Below are positions 28,330-36,878 of a stretch of 64,000 nucleotides of DNA, piece by piece. Made by a program: the position numbers and the translations under genes. Numbering within the stretch: position 1 is the stretch's first letter; every line of letters begins with the position of its first letter. The stretch is from Sphingobium sp. JS3065 (GTDB lineage Bacteria; Pseudomonadota; Alphaproteobacteria; Sphingomonadales; Sphingomonadaceae): the NCBI RefSeq assembly GCF_026427355.1, contig NZ_CP102666.1, positions 1 through 64,000 on the forward strand. The letters are read 5' to 3'. The notes beneath the pieces are model-generated. The model made no database searches, had not been told where the DNA came from, and saw nothing but the letters and a program-made list of their open reading frames with translations.

Positions 28330-28759
28330 GACCGTTGAACAGCTCAAAAATTGCTGAGTGAGCGGAGAGCTTGACAGACGGAAGGAAGACCAGACCCAGC
28401 CAGGATACGGCTTGCGCTCACCATAATCTCGTGCCGTCCCTCGCGCACCGCTGTTGATGGGTGCGTGTGCGGCTTCGAGACCAACCGGCAGCAAGCGCGT
28501 CGCTCGCTTGCCGCTCACCTCTTTCGCCTGGTAAGCGGCAGGACGGAAACGCTGCGATCGGTACCAGACGATGGGCGAGGACCATGCCGCTGTTTGTCTG
28601 CGACAGATGTCGAGAATCGTGCGCTGTCCTGATTTCTTGGCGCATTGCGGGAGAATTTGACTAACCCTCCTGAATCGCCTTATATGTCCGGGCTTGCAGG
28701 CGAAATTCGGCCTTTTTTGACGAACCGACTATGGTAAACGAGAGCTTGGGGGGCGGGCC
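28330..28759. other. Upstream region of the par-rep operon
   Basis: A 430-bp gap that should contain the parA promoter. I found no clear -35/-10 pair, no copy of the GTAAAACATGTTTTAC palindrome and no iteron. ParA ATG is preceded by GGGGGGCGG. ParA carries a helix-turn-helix and probably represses here. Confidence 0.4.
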
Positions 28760-29956
28760 ATGTTGTCAGGCCAGATACTGGATACGATGATCAGCTCCTG
28801 CGAGAACGCGAAAACCGTTCTGCGCCGCGCCGCCATCGACCCATCAGACCGCAAGACCCTCAACATCACCATGGGCGCCACGGTCGCTGCGGAGTTTCTC
28901 GGGCGAACTCCGGAGGCTCTCGCCAAGGCTGAAGCTCGCGGGCGCCTTCCCGCTCCAAAGGTTTCCAATAATGGCCGCCGCTTCTACACCGTAGAAGATC
29001 TGATCGCCATTCGCGAGACGCTCGGCATCAAGATGGGCAAGCTGCCCGACGAACGGGCGGTGGTTATCGCGGTTCAGAACTTCAAGGGCGGCGTGAGCAA
29101 GTCCACCACTTCGAAACATCTCGCCGATTATCTGGCGTTACGCGGTTATCGCGTCCTCGTCGTCGACTGCGATCCCCAAGCCTCCATGAGCGTCATGTTC
29201 GACGTCGATCTGGAGGGACTGGTGGACGAGACGCATACACTCTCCAATTTCCTGTCTCCCCGTATCGATGAGGCGGAGTCGTTCCGCAAGACCATCAGGC
29301 CCACGGCCTGGCCCAATATCGATATTTGCCCGGCGAATCTGGGATTGCAGGACACGGAATGGGAACTGACGGCGACGATCGAGGAAGGCCCTCAAGCGAT
29401 CGCCGGGGCCTTCCGGATGCTGCGTATCGGATTGGAGGAAGTCCGCCGCGATTATGACGTGATCATTCTCGATCCGCCGCCCGCGATGGGCTTTCTAGGC
29501 GTCAATACCCTGAGCGCGGCGGACGGCCTCCTGATCCCCGTTCCTGCCCGCCAGCTTGATTATCTCTCCACCATTCATTTCATGCAGACCTGCCGGGAAG
29601 CGATGAGTCTGGTATCCAAGTTCGATGCGTCGATCGACTATGGATTCATCCGCGTGGTTTGCACCATGTTTCAGCCGAACCGCACGAACGAAGCGCAGAT
29701 GCTCCAGGTCATGGAAAAGACCTATGCGGGCCAGATGCTATCCACTCCGATCCTGCTCTCGGAGGAAATAAAGAACGCCGGCATTGCAATGTCGTCGGTC
29801 TACGAAATCAACAAGCCCTATGGTTCGCATCAGACTTATACGCGGTGCCGCAACAATCTCAATTCAGTCTTCCGCGAACTGGAAAAGGATATCTGCAAGC
29901 AGTGGCCGTCGCGTATCGTGCAGCTCGGCACTGATCGCCTGACGGAGGCAGCATGA
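28760..29956 (+). CDS. parA: Plasmid partition ATPase ParA with N-terminal DNA-binding domain
   Basis: A 398-residue ParA/RepA-type ATPase that positions plasmid copies on the nucleoid together with ParB. The N-terminus carries a MerR-like helix-turn-helix (GATVAAEFLGRTPEALAKAE, then NNGRRFYTVEDL), typical of self-repressing plasmid ParA. The deviant Walker A is KGGVSKSTT (residues 109-117), the A' motif is LVVDCDPQAS and the Walker B region is ILDPPPAMGFLG. It overlaps parB by ATGA. RepABC-type plasmids use a similar ATPase named RepA, but no repC is present. Confidence 0.93.
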   Translation: MLSGQILDTMISSCENAKTVLRRAAIDPSDRKTLNITMGATVAAEFLGRTPEALAKAEARGRLPAPKVSNNGRRFYTVEDLIAIRETLGIKMGKLPDERAVVIAVQNFKGGVSKSTTSKHLADYLALRGYRVLVVDCDPQASMSVMFDVDLEGLVDETHTLSNFLSPRIDEAESFRKTIRPTAWPNIDICPANLGLQDTEWELTATIEEGPQAIAGAFRMLRIGLEEVRRDYDVIILDPPPAMGFLGVNTLSAADGLLIPVPARQLDYLSTIHFMQTCREAMSLVSKFDASIDYGFIRVVCTMFQPNRTNEAQMLQVMEKTYAGQMLSTPILLSEEIKNAGIAMSSVYEINKPYGSHQTYTRCRNNLNSVFRELEKDICKQWPSRIVQLGTDRLTEAA

Positions 29957-31011
29957 GCAGCGGAGCGGGACGACGCCGCAGTCTTTTGACAACTGCCATC
30001 GACAGCCTCGGCTCGCCGCCGGCGGTTTCCGAACCAGAGGCGCCGCATGCGGCACCGGCTGAACCATCTCGTCGCGAGCCTGCCGCCCCCTCCTTCCTGG
30101 AGAGGCGCGGGGTGGCCTTTGACGAGATCGCGCGCACCGTAAAGCGGCTGACCATCCGTGTACGGCCGGACGAATGCAGCGTGTGGCCGGGCAATGCGCG
30201 TGATTATGCCGGGCTTAGCTATGAGCGTTGCGCTTCCCTTATCGACTCCATCAAGGAGGAGAATGGCAACCGGGAACCCGTGGTCGTCCGCCGGACGCCG
30301 GACGGTGAAAAGCCCTATGAACTGATCGTCGGGACCAGGCGCCATTTTTCGGTGTCATGGCTGCGCGAGAATAACCACGCCGAGATTGATCTCATCGCGC
30401 GCATTGAAACGCTTGACGATGAAGGCGCCTTCCGGCTCGCCGATATAGAGAACAGAGAGCGCGAGGACGTCACCGACCTTGAGCGAGCGCGCAATTATCT
30501 TCACGCGGTCGACGCCTATTATAACGGCATCCGCAGCCATATGGCCGATCGCCTCGCGATCGGGAAGCAGAACCTGCACAATCTGCTGCAGCTCGCCGAA
30601 TTGCCCGACGATGTGGTGCGGGCATTCGCAGATCCGGCCGATATCAAGGTTCGTCACGGCATGAAGCTGTCTCCCCTCCTCAAGCAACCAGGTTTGCGTG
30701 AAGCGATCCTGGAGGTCGCAAGAGAGATTACGCGCGAGCAAGGTGAACGGCGAACGGCGGGAGAGACTCCAATCGAAGGCCCGCAAGTCTTCCAGCGCCT
30801 TGCTTCGGCCAGTCCGGTAAGGCGGGAGCCCGCGCGCCGCGTGAAAGCCGCGGTCAATGCCCTGGACGGCGATCAGATCGGCATGATTGTCTCTGACACA
30901 CGGGCGCGCGGAATTACGATCAACATCAATCCGCGAAGGCCGATCAACGTAGACGAAATTCTCTCGGCCCTGCGCCCGGTCATCGAGGCCGCGAAGTTCA
31001 GCAAAAAATAG
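29953..31011 (+). CDS. parB: Plasmid partition protein ParB
   Basis: A 352-residue ParB that binds centromere sites and, in the family, acts as a CTP-dependent clamp. The nucleotide-binding region reads PYELIVGTRRHFSVSW (GxRR box) followed by LADIENREREDVTDLERA, and the helix-turn-helix region is ADRLAIGKQNLHNLLQLAEL. It is coupled to parA and followed by repA after 66 bases. Two identical palindromes flank repA and are likely targets. A clear paralogue lies at 46.0-47.1 kb. Confidence 0.93.
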   Translation: MSSGAGRRRSLLTTAIDSLGSPPAVSEPEAPHAAPAEPSRREPAAPSFLERRGVAFDEIARTVKRLTIRVRPDECSVWPGNARDYAGLSYERCASLIDSIKEENGNREPVVVRRTPDGEKPYELIVGTRRHFSVSWLRENNHAEIDLIARIETLDDEGAFRLADIENREREDVTDLERARNYLHAVDAYYNGIRSHMADRLAIGKQNLHNLLQLAELPDDVVRAFADPADIKVRHGMKLSPLLKQPGLREAILEVAREITREQGERRTAGETPIEGPQVFQRLASASPVRREPARRVKAAVNALDGDQIGMIVSDTRARGITININPRRPINVDEILSALRPVIEAAKFSKK

Positions 31012-31043
31012 TTTTTTCGCGCTAAAACAATACCTTACTAATC

Positions 31044-31061
31044 GGTAAAACATGTTTTACC
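31044..31061. promoter_or_regulatory. Palindrome upstream of repA, candidate parS or RepA operator (copy 1)
   Basis: GGTAAAACATGTTTTACC is a perfect 18-bp palindrome between parB and repA, 17 bases before the first repA ATG. The 16-bp core GTAAAACATGTTTTAC recurs at 33221-33236. parS sites of the ParB family are 16-bp palindromes of this kind, so it may be the centromere, or an autoregulatory site. Confidence 0.75.
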
Positions 31062-31077
31062 AGACGCTATCCGGGGA

Positions 31078-32208
31078 ATGGCAATGGTTTCCAAGAAGGT
31101 CGGTCGAGACGACAGTCAGGTAGACCTGTTCCTCCCGCAGCTCACCGCCCTGCCCTTGCGCGATCAGCGCGAGACGATGGAGCGTCCCTTTTTCTCGCTT
31201 TCAAAACGCAAGCGCCTCAAGCCGATCGATTATGTAAGTCCCGACGGAAAGGTGACGGTTCACGTCAGCGCCAACTCGGAATATGGCCTTGCGACCATCT
31301 ATGATCTGGACGTCCTGATTTATTGCGCCTCGGTCCTGATCGAACACAAGAGGCGGGGTGTGAACGACATCCCCCAAACCCTTCACGTCGTCCCCTATGA
31401 CATGCTTTCAACGCTCAAGCGTGATGTGGGCGGCAGGGCCTATGAATTGCTCGGCAATGCACTGGACCGCCTGCAGTCGACGACCGTCAAAACCAACATC
31501 CGCTCGGGCGATGCGGTGGAAACCACCTTTTCCTGGATCGACAGCCACAGCCAGCTCAAGGACCGCAATGGGCAAGTGCGCGGGATGCGGATTACGCTGG
31601 CCAAATGGTTCTATGATGGCGTTCTCATGGAAGGCGGCGTACTTGCCATCGATCCGGCCTATTTCTCGCTGACGGGTGGGCGAGAGCGCTGGCTTTATCG
31701 CGTAGCGCGCAAACATGCGGGCGGAGCCGGCCCTGACGGATTCTCGATTTCCATGCCGACATTGTACGAGAAATCGGGCGCGGAGGGGGATTATCGTCGC
31801 TTCAAATTCGAGATGACGAAAATCGCACGAGAGAACAGTCTTCCTGGATATTCGCTGGAACTTCTTCAGCGCGATGGCGGCGAGCCGTTCCTTCGGATGG
31901 CCAAACGTGCTCTGGATGAAGTCCCCTCCCCCTCCCCTTCAAGCGGCTTCGCGCCCGCCGTTGACGCCTCGAAGCCCGGGACCGCCGCTGCCGAGGAAGA
32001 GCCCGTGAGTTTCCCCTTGCAGGGATCGATCGCCTTTGGTGCTTTTGGAGCGATTGCCCGGGCTAATCTTCCCTCGCCGCAGCGCGATCACGAGGCTGTT
32101 GCAAATGATTTCAGGAACTTCCTGAGATCGCGCGACATCGCTTTCGACGCCAGTAACATCACCCAGATTTTCGCGACCTTCTGCACCAAACAACGTTCCG
32201 CGATCTGA
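31078..32208 (+). CDS. repA: Replication initiator RepA (RPA family)
   Basis: A 376-residue initiator of the alphaproteobacterial RPA type (PF10134). Characteristic stretches are RPFFSLSKRKRLKPIDYVSP, TIYDLDVLIYCASVLIEH, a winged-helix core with GGRAYELLGNALDRLQSTTV, and LTGGRERWLYRVARKHAG. It would bind iterons and load the replication machinery. An array of such repeats follows the gene. The ATG at 31084 (MVSKKVGRD) has the better-spaced GGGGAA. It continues the parA-parB transcription unit. Confidence 0.92.
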   Translation: MAMVSKKVGRDDSQVDLFLPQLTALPLRDQRETMERPFFSLSKRKRLKPIDYVSPDGKVTVHVSANSEYGLATIYDLDVLIYCASVLIEHKRRGVNDIPQTLHVVPYDMLSTLKRDVGGRAYELLGNALDRLQSTTVKTNIRSGDAVETTFSWIDSHSQLKDRNGQVRGMRITLAKWFYDGVLMEGGVLAIDPAYFSLTGGRERWLYRVARKHAGGAGPDGFSISMPTLYEKSGAEGDYRRFKFEMTKIARENSLPGYSLELLQRDGGEPFLRMAKRALDEVPSPSPSSGFAPAVDASKPGTAAAEEEPVSFPLQGSIAFGAFGAIARANLPSPQRDHEAVANDFRNFLRSRDIAFDASNITQIFATFCTKQRSAI

Positions 32209-32319
32209 CCTGTCCGTTCCGGGCAGGCCCCCTGCCCTGCCCTTCCGACTCTCCTTCATTCGATAGCCGCTTGGCCATCCTATTCCCGGGCAAGCTCCCA
32301 GGATGGCAGCGCACGGTGC

Positions 32320-33364
32320 GTTCCTGAAATACCGCGATCTGTCCACCGATCTCATGAAACCAAGTCCCGCTATGCTGGAACATCTGTTCAGCGTGGCATG
32401 GTCTCTCGCGGACACGCGTTGCCGCCTACGGCCGCACGCTCTCCTCCCTTCCCTATTCGAACGGCACGCTGCGGCTAAGGCTGCGACAGTTGATTCATGG
32501 AAAAGGCGATCATGGGTCGATCCCCGGTGCTCACGCGGTTCAGAATCCGAAGGCCAGTCACCCACATGGGCCTGCGACCGGCTTCACGGCGTCCCCCCAC
32601 GCCTGGAGGCGGGGCCGTTGGCTGCCAGGCCCGGTATTTCAGGAACAGCCAAGGCGACCCTCAGAAATGCGCACATTAGCGTGCTTGCTCCTGTCTGCGA
32701 TCACTCGATCAGCGGGAATGCAGTCCGCCCAACTCACAAGCCGACCCGACAGGCTATGATCGGAAATGCTCCTGACAGAGCGGGACGTTCCTGAAGTACC
32801 GTCGATGGCCGCAGGCAAGGCGAGAATACTGCCCATCGCCCGACGCAGTCCAGGGCTAGCTACCGCCAGACCATGGGAGCGCCTGCACGAGTGCTCCGGC
32901 TTAAGGCGCATTGCCGCACAGCATCCTCCTGAGCTCTGCAACCTGGCCGATCAACGCGGGATACGGTTACCCTGGCCCGCGTTCCTGAAATCCCGTGCTC
33001 AAGCGTGAGCTTCGCAGGGGGGCTGCCGCGCGCTGCCTATCGAATGACCACCGAATATGCTTGGCACCGACGTGTTCCCGATATCCCGTGGAAAGAGCAA
33101 AGCGACACTAGTGCGATTCTTGGACGAACCCCTTTTGTGTCCGGCGCAAGACACGGATATACCGCGACATGCCATGATCGCATATGCTCTAAACCCCGTT
33201 TTCCGGGCCTTTCCGGCAGAGTAAAACATGTTTTACTCATTGTGGACGCCTCGGTCCCGCACGGGATTTCGGGAACAGGCCACGGGACTTCAGGAACCGA
33301 ATCACGGTGCATTGGGAACGCGGACTTCGGGACATTGGGAACGAAGCGACGGGATTTTGGGAAC
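32320..33364. other. Replication origin with iteron array
   Basis: Downstream of repA the consensus CGGGATTTCGGGAAC (reverse GTTCCCGAAATCCCG) recurs ten times. Forward (GTTCC) copies start at 32320, 32787, 32981 and 33074; inverse copies occupy 32631-32646, 33261-33276, 33282-33297, 33304-33319, 33327-33342 and 33349-33364. The last five are direct repeats spaced 21-23 bp, about two helical turns, as in classical iteron origins. A parS-like palindrome lies at 33219-33238. No gene is recognisable in the stretch. An AT-richer segment follows at 33421-33455 and could be the opening region. Confidence 0.85.
33219..33238. promoter_or_regulatory. Palindrome in the origin, candidate parS (copy 2)
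   Basis: GAGTAAAACATGTTTTACTC is a perfect 20-bp palindrome whose 16-bp core is identical to the one before repA. It sits 22 bases before the tandem iterons, so the two copies bracket repA. Confidence 0.75.
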
Positions 33365-33844
33365 GGGCCAAATCCGCGACTCGTGGAGAGTCAACGATTC
33401 GCGCTAGGAGTGGGCAGGCGTAACTCTTTATGGATTCTTTTAACGGATCTAAACCGCGCCTCTGGCGCATCCTCTTTTTTGAGTGATTGAACGGAACGTG
33501 AGAGAATGAGAGGGAGGAAGGACCCGGCACCCGACGGAACGCACTATGTGGCGCCACAACCCGCCCCACCTGCATGAGAATCGGGAAAGCAGCAAGCTCT
33601 GCACGCCGCAAACGCAGTTCTCGCCAGGTGTCAGAAAAGGGATTCAGGCAGATGGCCTGACGATCATGGCCGCAACCGAGCGGCCATCGGCCTTCGAACT
33701 ATTTGCAGCTGATCGGCGCGGAAGAAGGGCAGGGCTGGGAAGGGGAGCGATTCTTCGCGATGGAGCGAGAACTAACGGCGCAATGCCCCTAAATCGCCGT
33801 TCAAGCCCTGCTGAGAAGGCGTGAGGTCCCGGGGGTAACTCGCC
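33365..33844. other. Origin-distal intergenic region, no gene
   Basis: The first 120 bases include an AT-rich run (33421-33455) and a short hairpin GCGCC-TCT-GGCGC at 33456-33468 followed by a T-rich tail. The remainder shows only weak open frames. Nothing else is recognised. Confidence 0.45.
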
Positions 33845-34903
33845 TCACTCCTCACCTCTTTTGCCGCTCACAGGGGCTGGTGCGCCCGTATCATCGCTCT
33901 CATCGTCCCAAATTGTGAGCTCAAAGATGTCAGCAGATGCCGGACGATGCGTTCTAGGCACAGCCTTCGGTCCGGACAAAGGCACCATGTAACTGCGGTA
34001 ACTCGCCTGACCCGTCCTTTCGACGAGCAAGCCTTCCAGCTCCGCAGTCAGCAGAAGCTTGATGGCGCCAGCTGACGTCAGGCCCAGATGCCGGGCAACC
34101 TCACCGCTCGTAATGGCGGGCCGTGCCATGGCAAAGGAGAGCAGGTCCTTCAGCCGTCCTGGACGCCGGCGAACGGCGAGATGCATTCTCGCGCGGCGGG
34201 CAAAGCCCCGCAGCTGAACCTCGATCTGAAGATGGGCGTTGGCGCCCGCCGCGATCGCGTCGAGCCAAAGCCGATCCAGTTCGGTGTCTCTGGCGACTTT
34301 CCACCGTCCTCCAGCCAGTTTGAGACCCAGTGCGGTCAACCCTCCCTGCGAGCCTTTCCATCGCCCGGGACCCCATCGATCGCCTACCAGAAGGCTGGCC
34401 ACCACATCGCCTCGGCCGAGCGGAGAGTGTTGCCGCCACAAAGCGGCGATCCGACCGGAATGGACGAGGGCAGGGGAGGGGGGTAAGGCCTTGCAGGCCT
34501 TGCTCCAGGCTTCGACCGCCGACGTCAGCTCCCATGCCTCACGGTGACCCAGGGCGTTCTGGCGCGGCTGCGTCATGTCCATGCCGAACCACTGCAGAAG
34601 GGCAGAAGCATCGGTGACGAGGGCATTGAGGGTGATCGGCATCCCGATCGCATGTTTCCAGTGCGTCAGGTCATACACGCTGGTCGTCAGTCGGCCTCGG
34701 CCGTCTATGACCACGGCTTCCTCGGGCAAGTCGGCCATGTCGATGGCGGCGAGAGCCTGTCGTTCGGATAGCGCGATGCGCGCTCTCAGGGGCTGGCGGA
34801 CAGGACTGAGGCGAAGACGCTCCTCGAGCCGCGCCAATGCGGCCTGTGCTTCCGCATAGCAGACCATGAGCGATGGGCTGGGGAGGGGAGGGGGGATCGT
34901 CAT
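33845..34903 (-). CDS. DUF1612/HTH_13-like DNA-binding protein
   Basis: The 352-residue protein resembles the RHE_PE00001-type family found on rhizobial and sphingomonad plasmids: an N-terminal region with LARLEERLRLSPVRQPLRAR and a motif DLTHWKHAIGMPITLNALV, and a C-terminal winged helix (ITSGEVARHLGLTSAGAIKL then LLVERTGQASYR). Its role is unknown. I chose the ATG giving MTIPPPLPS, with GCGAGG just upstream; an ATG 42 bases earlier is possible. It lies beside the replicon, convergent with it. Confidence 0.7.
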   Translation of the reverse strand: MTIPPPLPSPSLMVCYAEAQAALARLEERLRLSPVRQPLRARIALSERQALAAIDMADLPEEAVVIDGRGRLTTSVYDLTHWKHAIGMPITLNALVTDASALLQWFGMDMTQPRQNALGHREAWELTSAVEAWSKACKALPPSPALVHSGRIAALWRQHSPLGRGDVVASLLVGDRWGPGRWKGSQGGLTALGLKLAGGRWKVARDTELDRLWLDAIAAGANAHLQIEVQLRGFARRARMHLAVRRRPGRLKDLLSFAMARPAITSGEVARHLGLTSAGAIKLLLTAELEGLLVERTGQASYRSYMVPLSGPKAVPRTHRPASADIFELTIWDDESDDTGAPAPVSGKRGEE

Positions 34904-36652
34904 GAACCTCGCTAACAGGCGTTCGGTCGGCGCCAATGTGATCATTTTTCAGGGCAGCAAGAAGATGAGCATTTTTGAACCGCGGAAGGCTGAAATTCAA
35001 CTGAAAGCGGCCTTTAGAAAGTCCGTCACGATGCGGCTGGAGTCAGTCCCGCTGGCGCTTTGCTCGGACGATCGACGACCGCCGTCGCGATTATTTCCGT
35101 GGTGCCAACGAGCTGGGGTCTGTCGGCTTCGTGGTACTAAGGGCGCTCGGCCGTCCATAGTCGGCGCGGGTAGGCGCAGCGGAGGAGGCAGGGATGTGCC
35201 CCCTGGACGTGGTGCGGCGTCACTGTAGCGAAGCTGGCCGGACGCGCGCTGGTTACGCGAGAAGAGCGCGGCGCGACAGGCCCGGCACAACGGGAGCGTC
35301 GGGCTGCGCATCCCCAAACTGCGCACCGGCAGCTATTTTCCTTGCTTGCGGGACCTGCACCATCTGGCGGAGAAGGCGCTGGCCGCGGCGATCCATATGG
35401 AGCATCTAAACGCGGGCAGTCGATGATCTGGTCAAAGCGCTCGGCATGAGCGGGCGCCGGTGGCGCCAGGAGATTGTGAAGGTCTTCCTTGATCGCCCGA
35501 TCGAAGGCGGCTGACCCTATCTCTGGATCGATGTCACTTACCTCAAGGGACGTTTCCGGACTGAACGGACATCTTCCATCGCGAGCATCCGTCCCGCCTT
35601 TCCCCGGACTTGGGAACGTCGCCCATGCAAGATCCACGCTGGTGGGGCGCTGGAACACAGGAGTTTTCCCAATCGCGCGGCCTGATGTCTGCAGTTCACG
35701 TTCCCGCCCGGATCGCGGCCACGACCTGCCCTTTCCCTCCGCGTTATTCTCCGTTCCATCTTTCTATATCGTGTCCCCGCGGTGAGGGACGCACCAGCGC
35801 AGAACAATTGGCTTTCTATGATCCCTGGTTCAAGGCCAATGTTGCCGAAGCAACATGCCTCCCCATCTCGCTCGAACATTGGCAATCTCACGCGGGTCCA
35901 GCAGCACGGGATGTTCGTGGTTGATCGGCGGCTGACTTCACTGGCTACACAATCCCCCGGGCGTCAAAGCCGAACTGTCGAGCTCCCCGGCGTGCCGCGT
36001 AGTCGAGCAATGTACCATGCTGGTCGGAGACGGCGGTGAGCTTCAGTCATGTCGCCAGCTCAGCAGCGTTTCATGACCGCCAGCCTTGACCGACGCCTTC
36101 CTGCCAGATGCCCACGCAGCCAGGGACGGTGTCCCCCATTTTTACATCCTGTCGAGGTAACGCCGATCCGCATGCTACCTTTCCTCGGATTGGTTGGCCC
36201 AGTTCACGCGCGAGGGGGAGAAGGGAACAAATCATGAATTATCTCTAAAATCCCCTCAGAAGCCCGTGGAGCGCAATGAAGGGGTTGGATAGGGAAAGTA
36301 TCGACAACCACCAAAAGTCCTTCTGAGAGAGCTTCTGAGCGCCTCGAATTTTTCCGCCCCTCACCGCATTTTTGCCCAATTGCCAGCCGACAAGATTGAC
36401 TCACAAGGTCGTTCCAATCTCATCGGCCTGACACGAATCGCCATTGGCCCAATTTTGGGGTCTACTGCACATATTGGCAGGGACGATGGAATGCCGGCGC
36501 GAACATGGCGTCCCGCGCGGCAGGACATCCGCGTGACGGTCACCAGCCAGACGCGGGGGTAAGCTGCGCATGCGGACCCGATGCAATATCAACCAGGAAG
36601 GGGAGGGTGCCTCCGACGCAAGCGAACGGCATGCGCCATAGCTGTCGCACGG
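34904..36652. other. Decayed region between replicon and surface-gene block
   Basis: About 1.7 kb without an intact gene. It contains an IS256-family transposase remnant near 35.3-35.6 kb. The rest shows short frames on both strands without family resemblance, consistent with degraded mobile DNA. Confidence 0.6.
35254..35560 (+). pseudogene. IS256-family transposase remnant
   Basis: Three frames together read the middle of an IS256 (mutator-type) transposase: RAGYARR, then NGSVGLRIPKLRTGSYFP with AEKALAAAI, then VDDLVKALGMSG and FLDRPIEGG, a stop, and PYLWIDVTYLKG. Intact relatives read RVDDLVKAMGMSG and FLDRPIEGDWPYLWIDATYLK. At least one frameshift and the in-frame stop (TGA where TGG is expected) show it is dead. 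Ends and inverted repeats were not found. Confidence 0.8.
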
Positions 36653-36755
36653 GAGCATTTTCGAAACATGGGGTTGTCGCCTGCCGGCGTGGACCATGCG
36701 GAAGACAAGAGATAAGGAGAGCATGATCCCATTCAATCTGATCGGACCATGCTCT
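36653..36755 (+). repeat. Dispersed ~103-bp palindromic repeat, copy 1
   Basis: A composite element that begins GAGCATTTT and, 66 bases later, contains an imperfect hairpin from AGAGCATG (36718-36725) to CATGCTCT (36748-36755) with CTGATCGGACCATGCTCT at its end. A second copy with the same layout lies at 47083-47184. Confidence 0.75.
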
Positions 36756-36878
36756 GGCCGCACCCATGGGATCAAGATCGCCATTCAAGCAACCAGCGTC
36801 ATTGAATCATGCCAAAGCAACCGATTCGGTTCTTGTTACTGATGAAAGCTTTGGTAAATCAAGTAACCGTCTTTTCCA

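Noticed and set aside
32303..33490. Frames of 160 codons in the origin region
   Set aside because: They run through the iterons and palindrome and have no protein-like composition.
35782..36237. Possible further transposase fragments before the first dispersed repeat
   Set aside because: I could not match them to any transposase motif with confidence.
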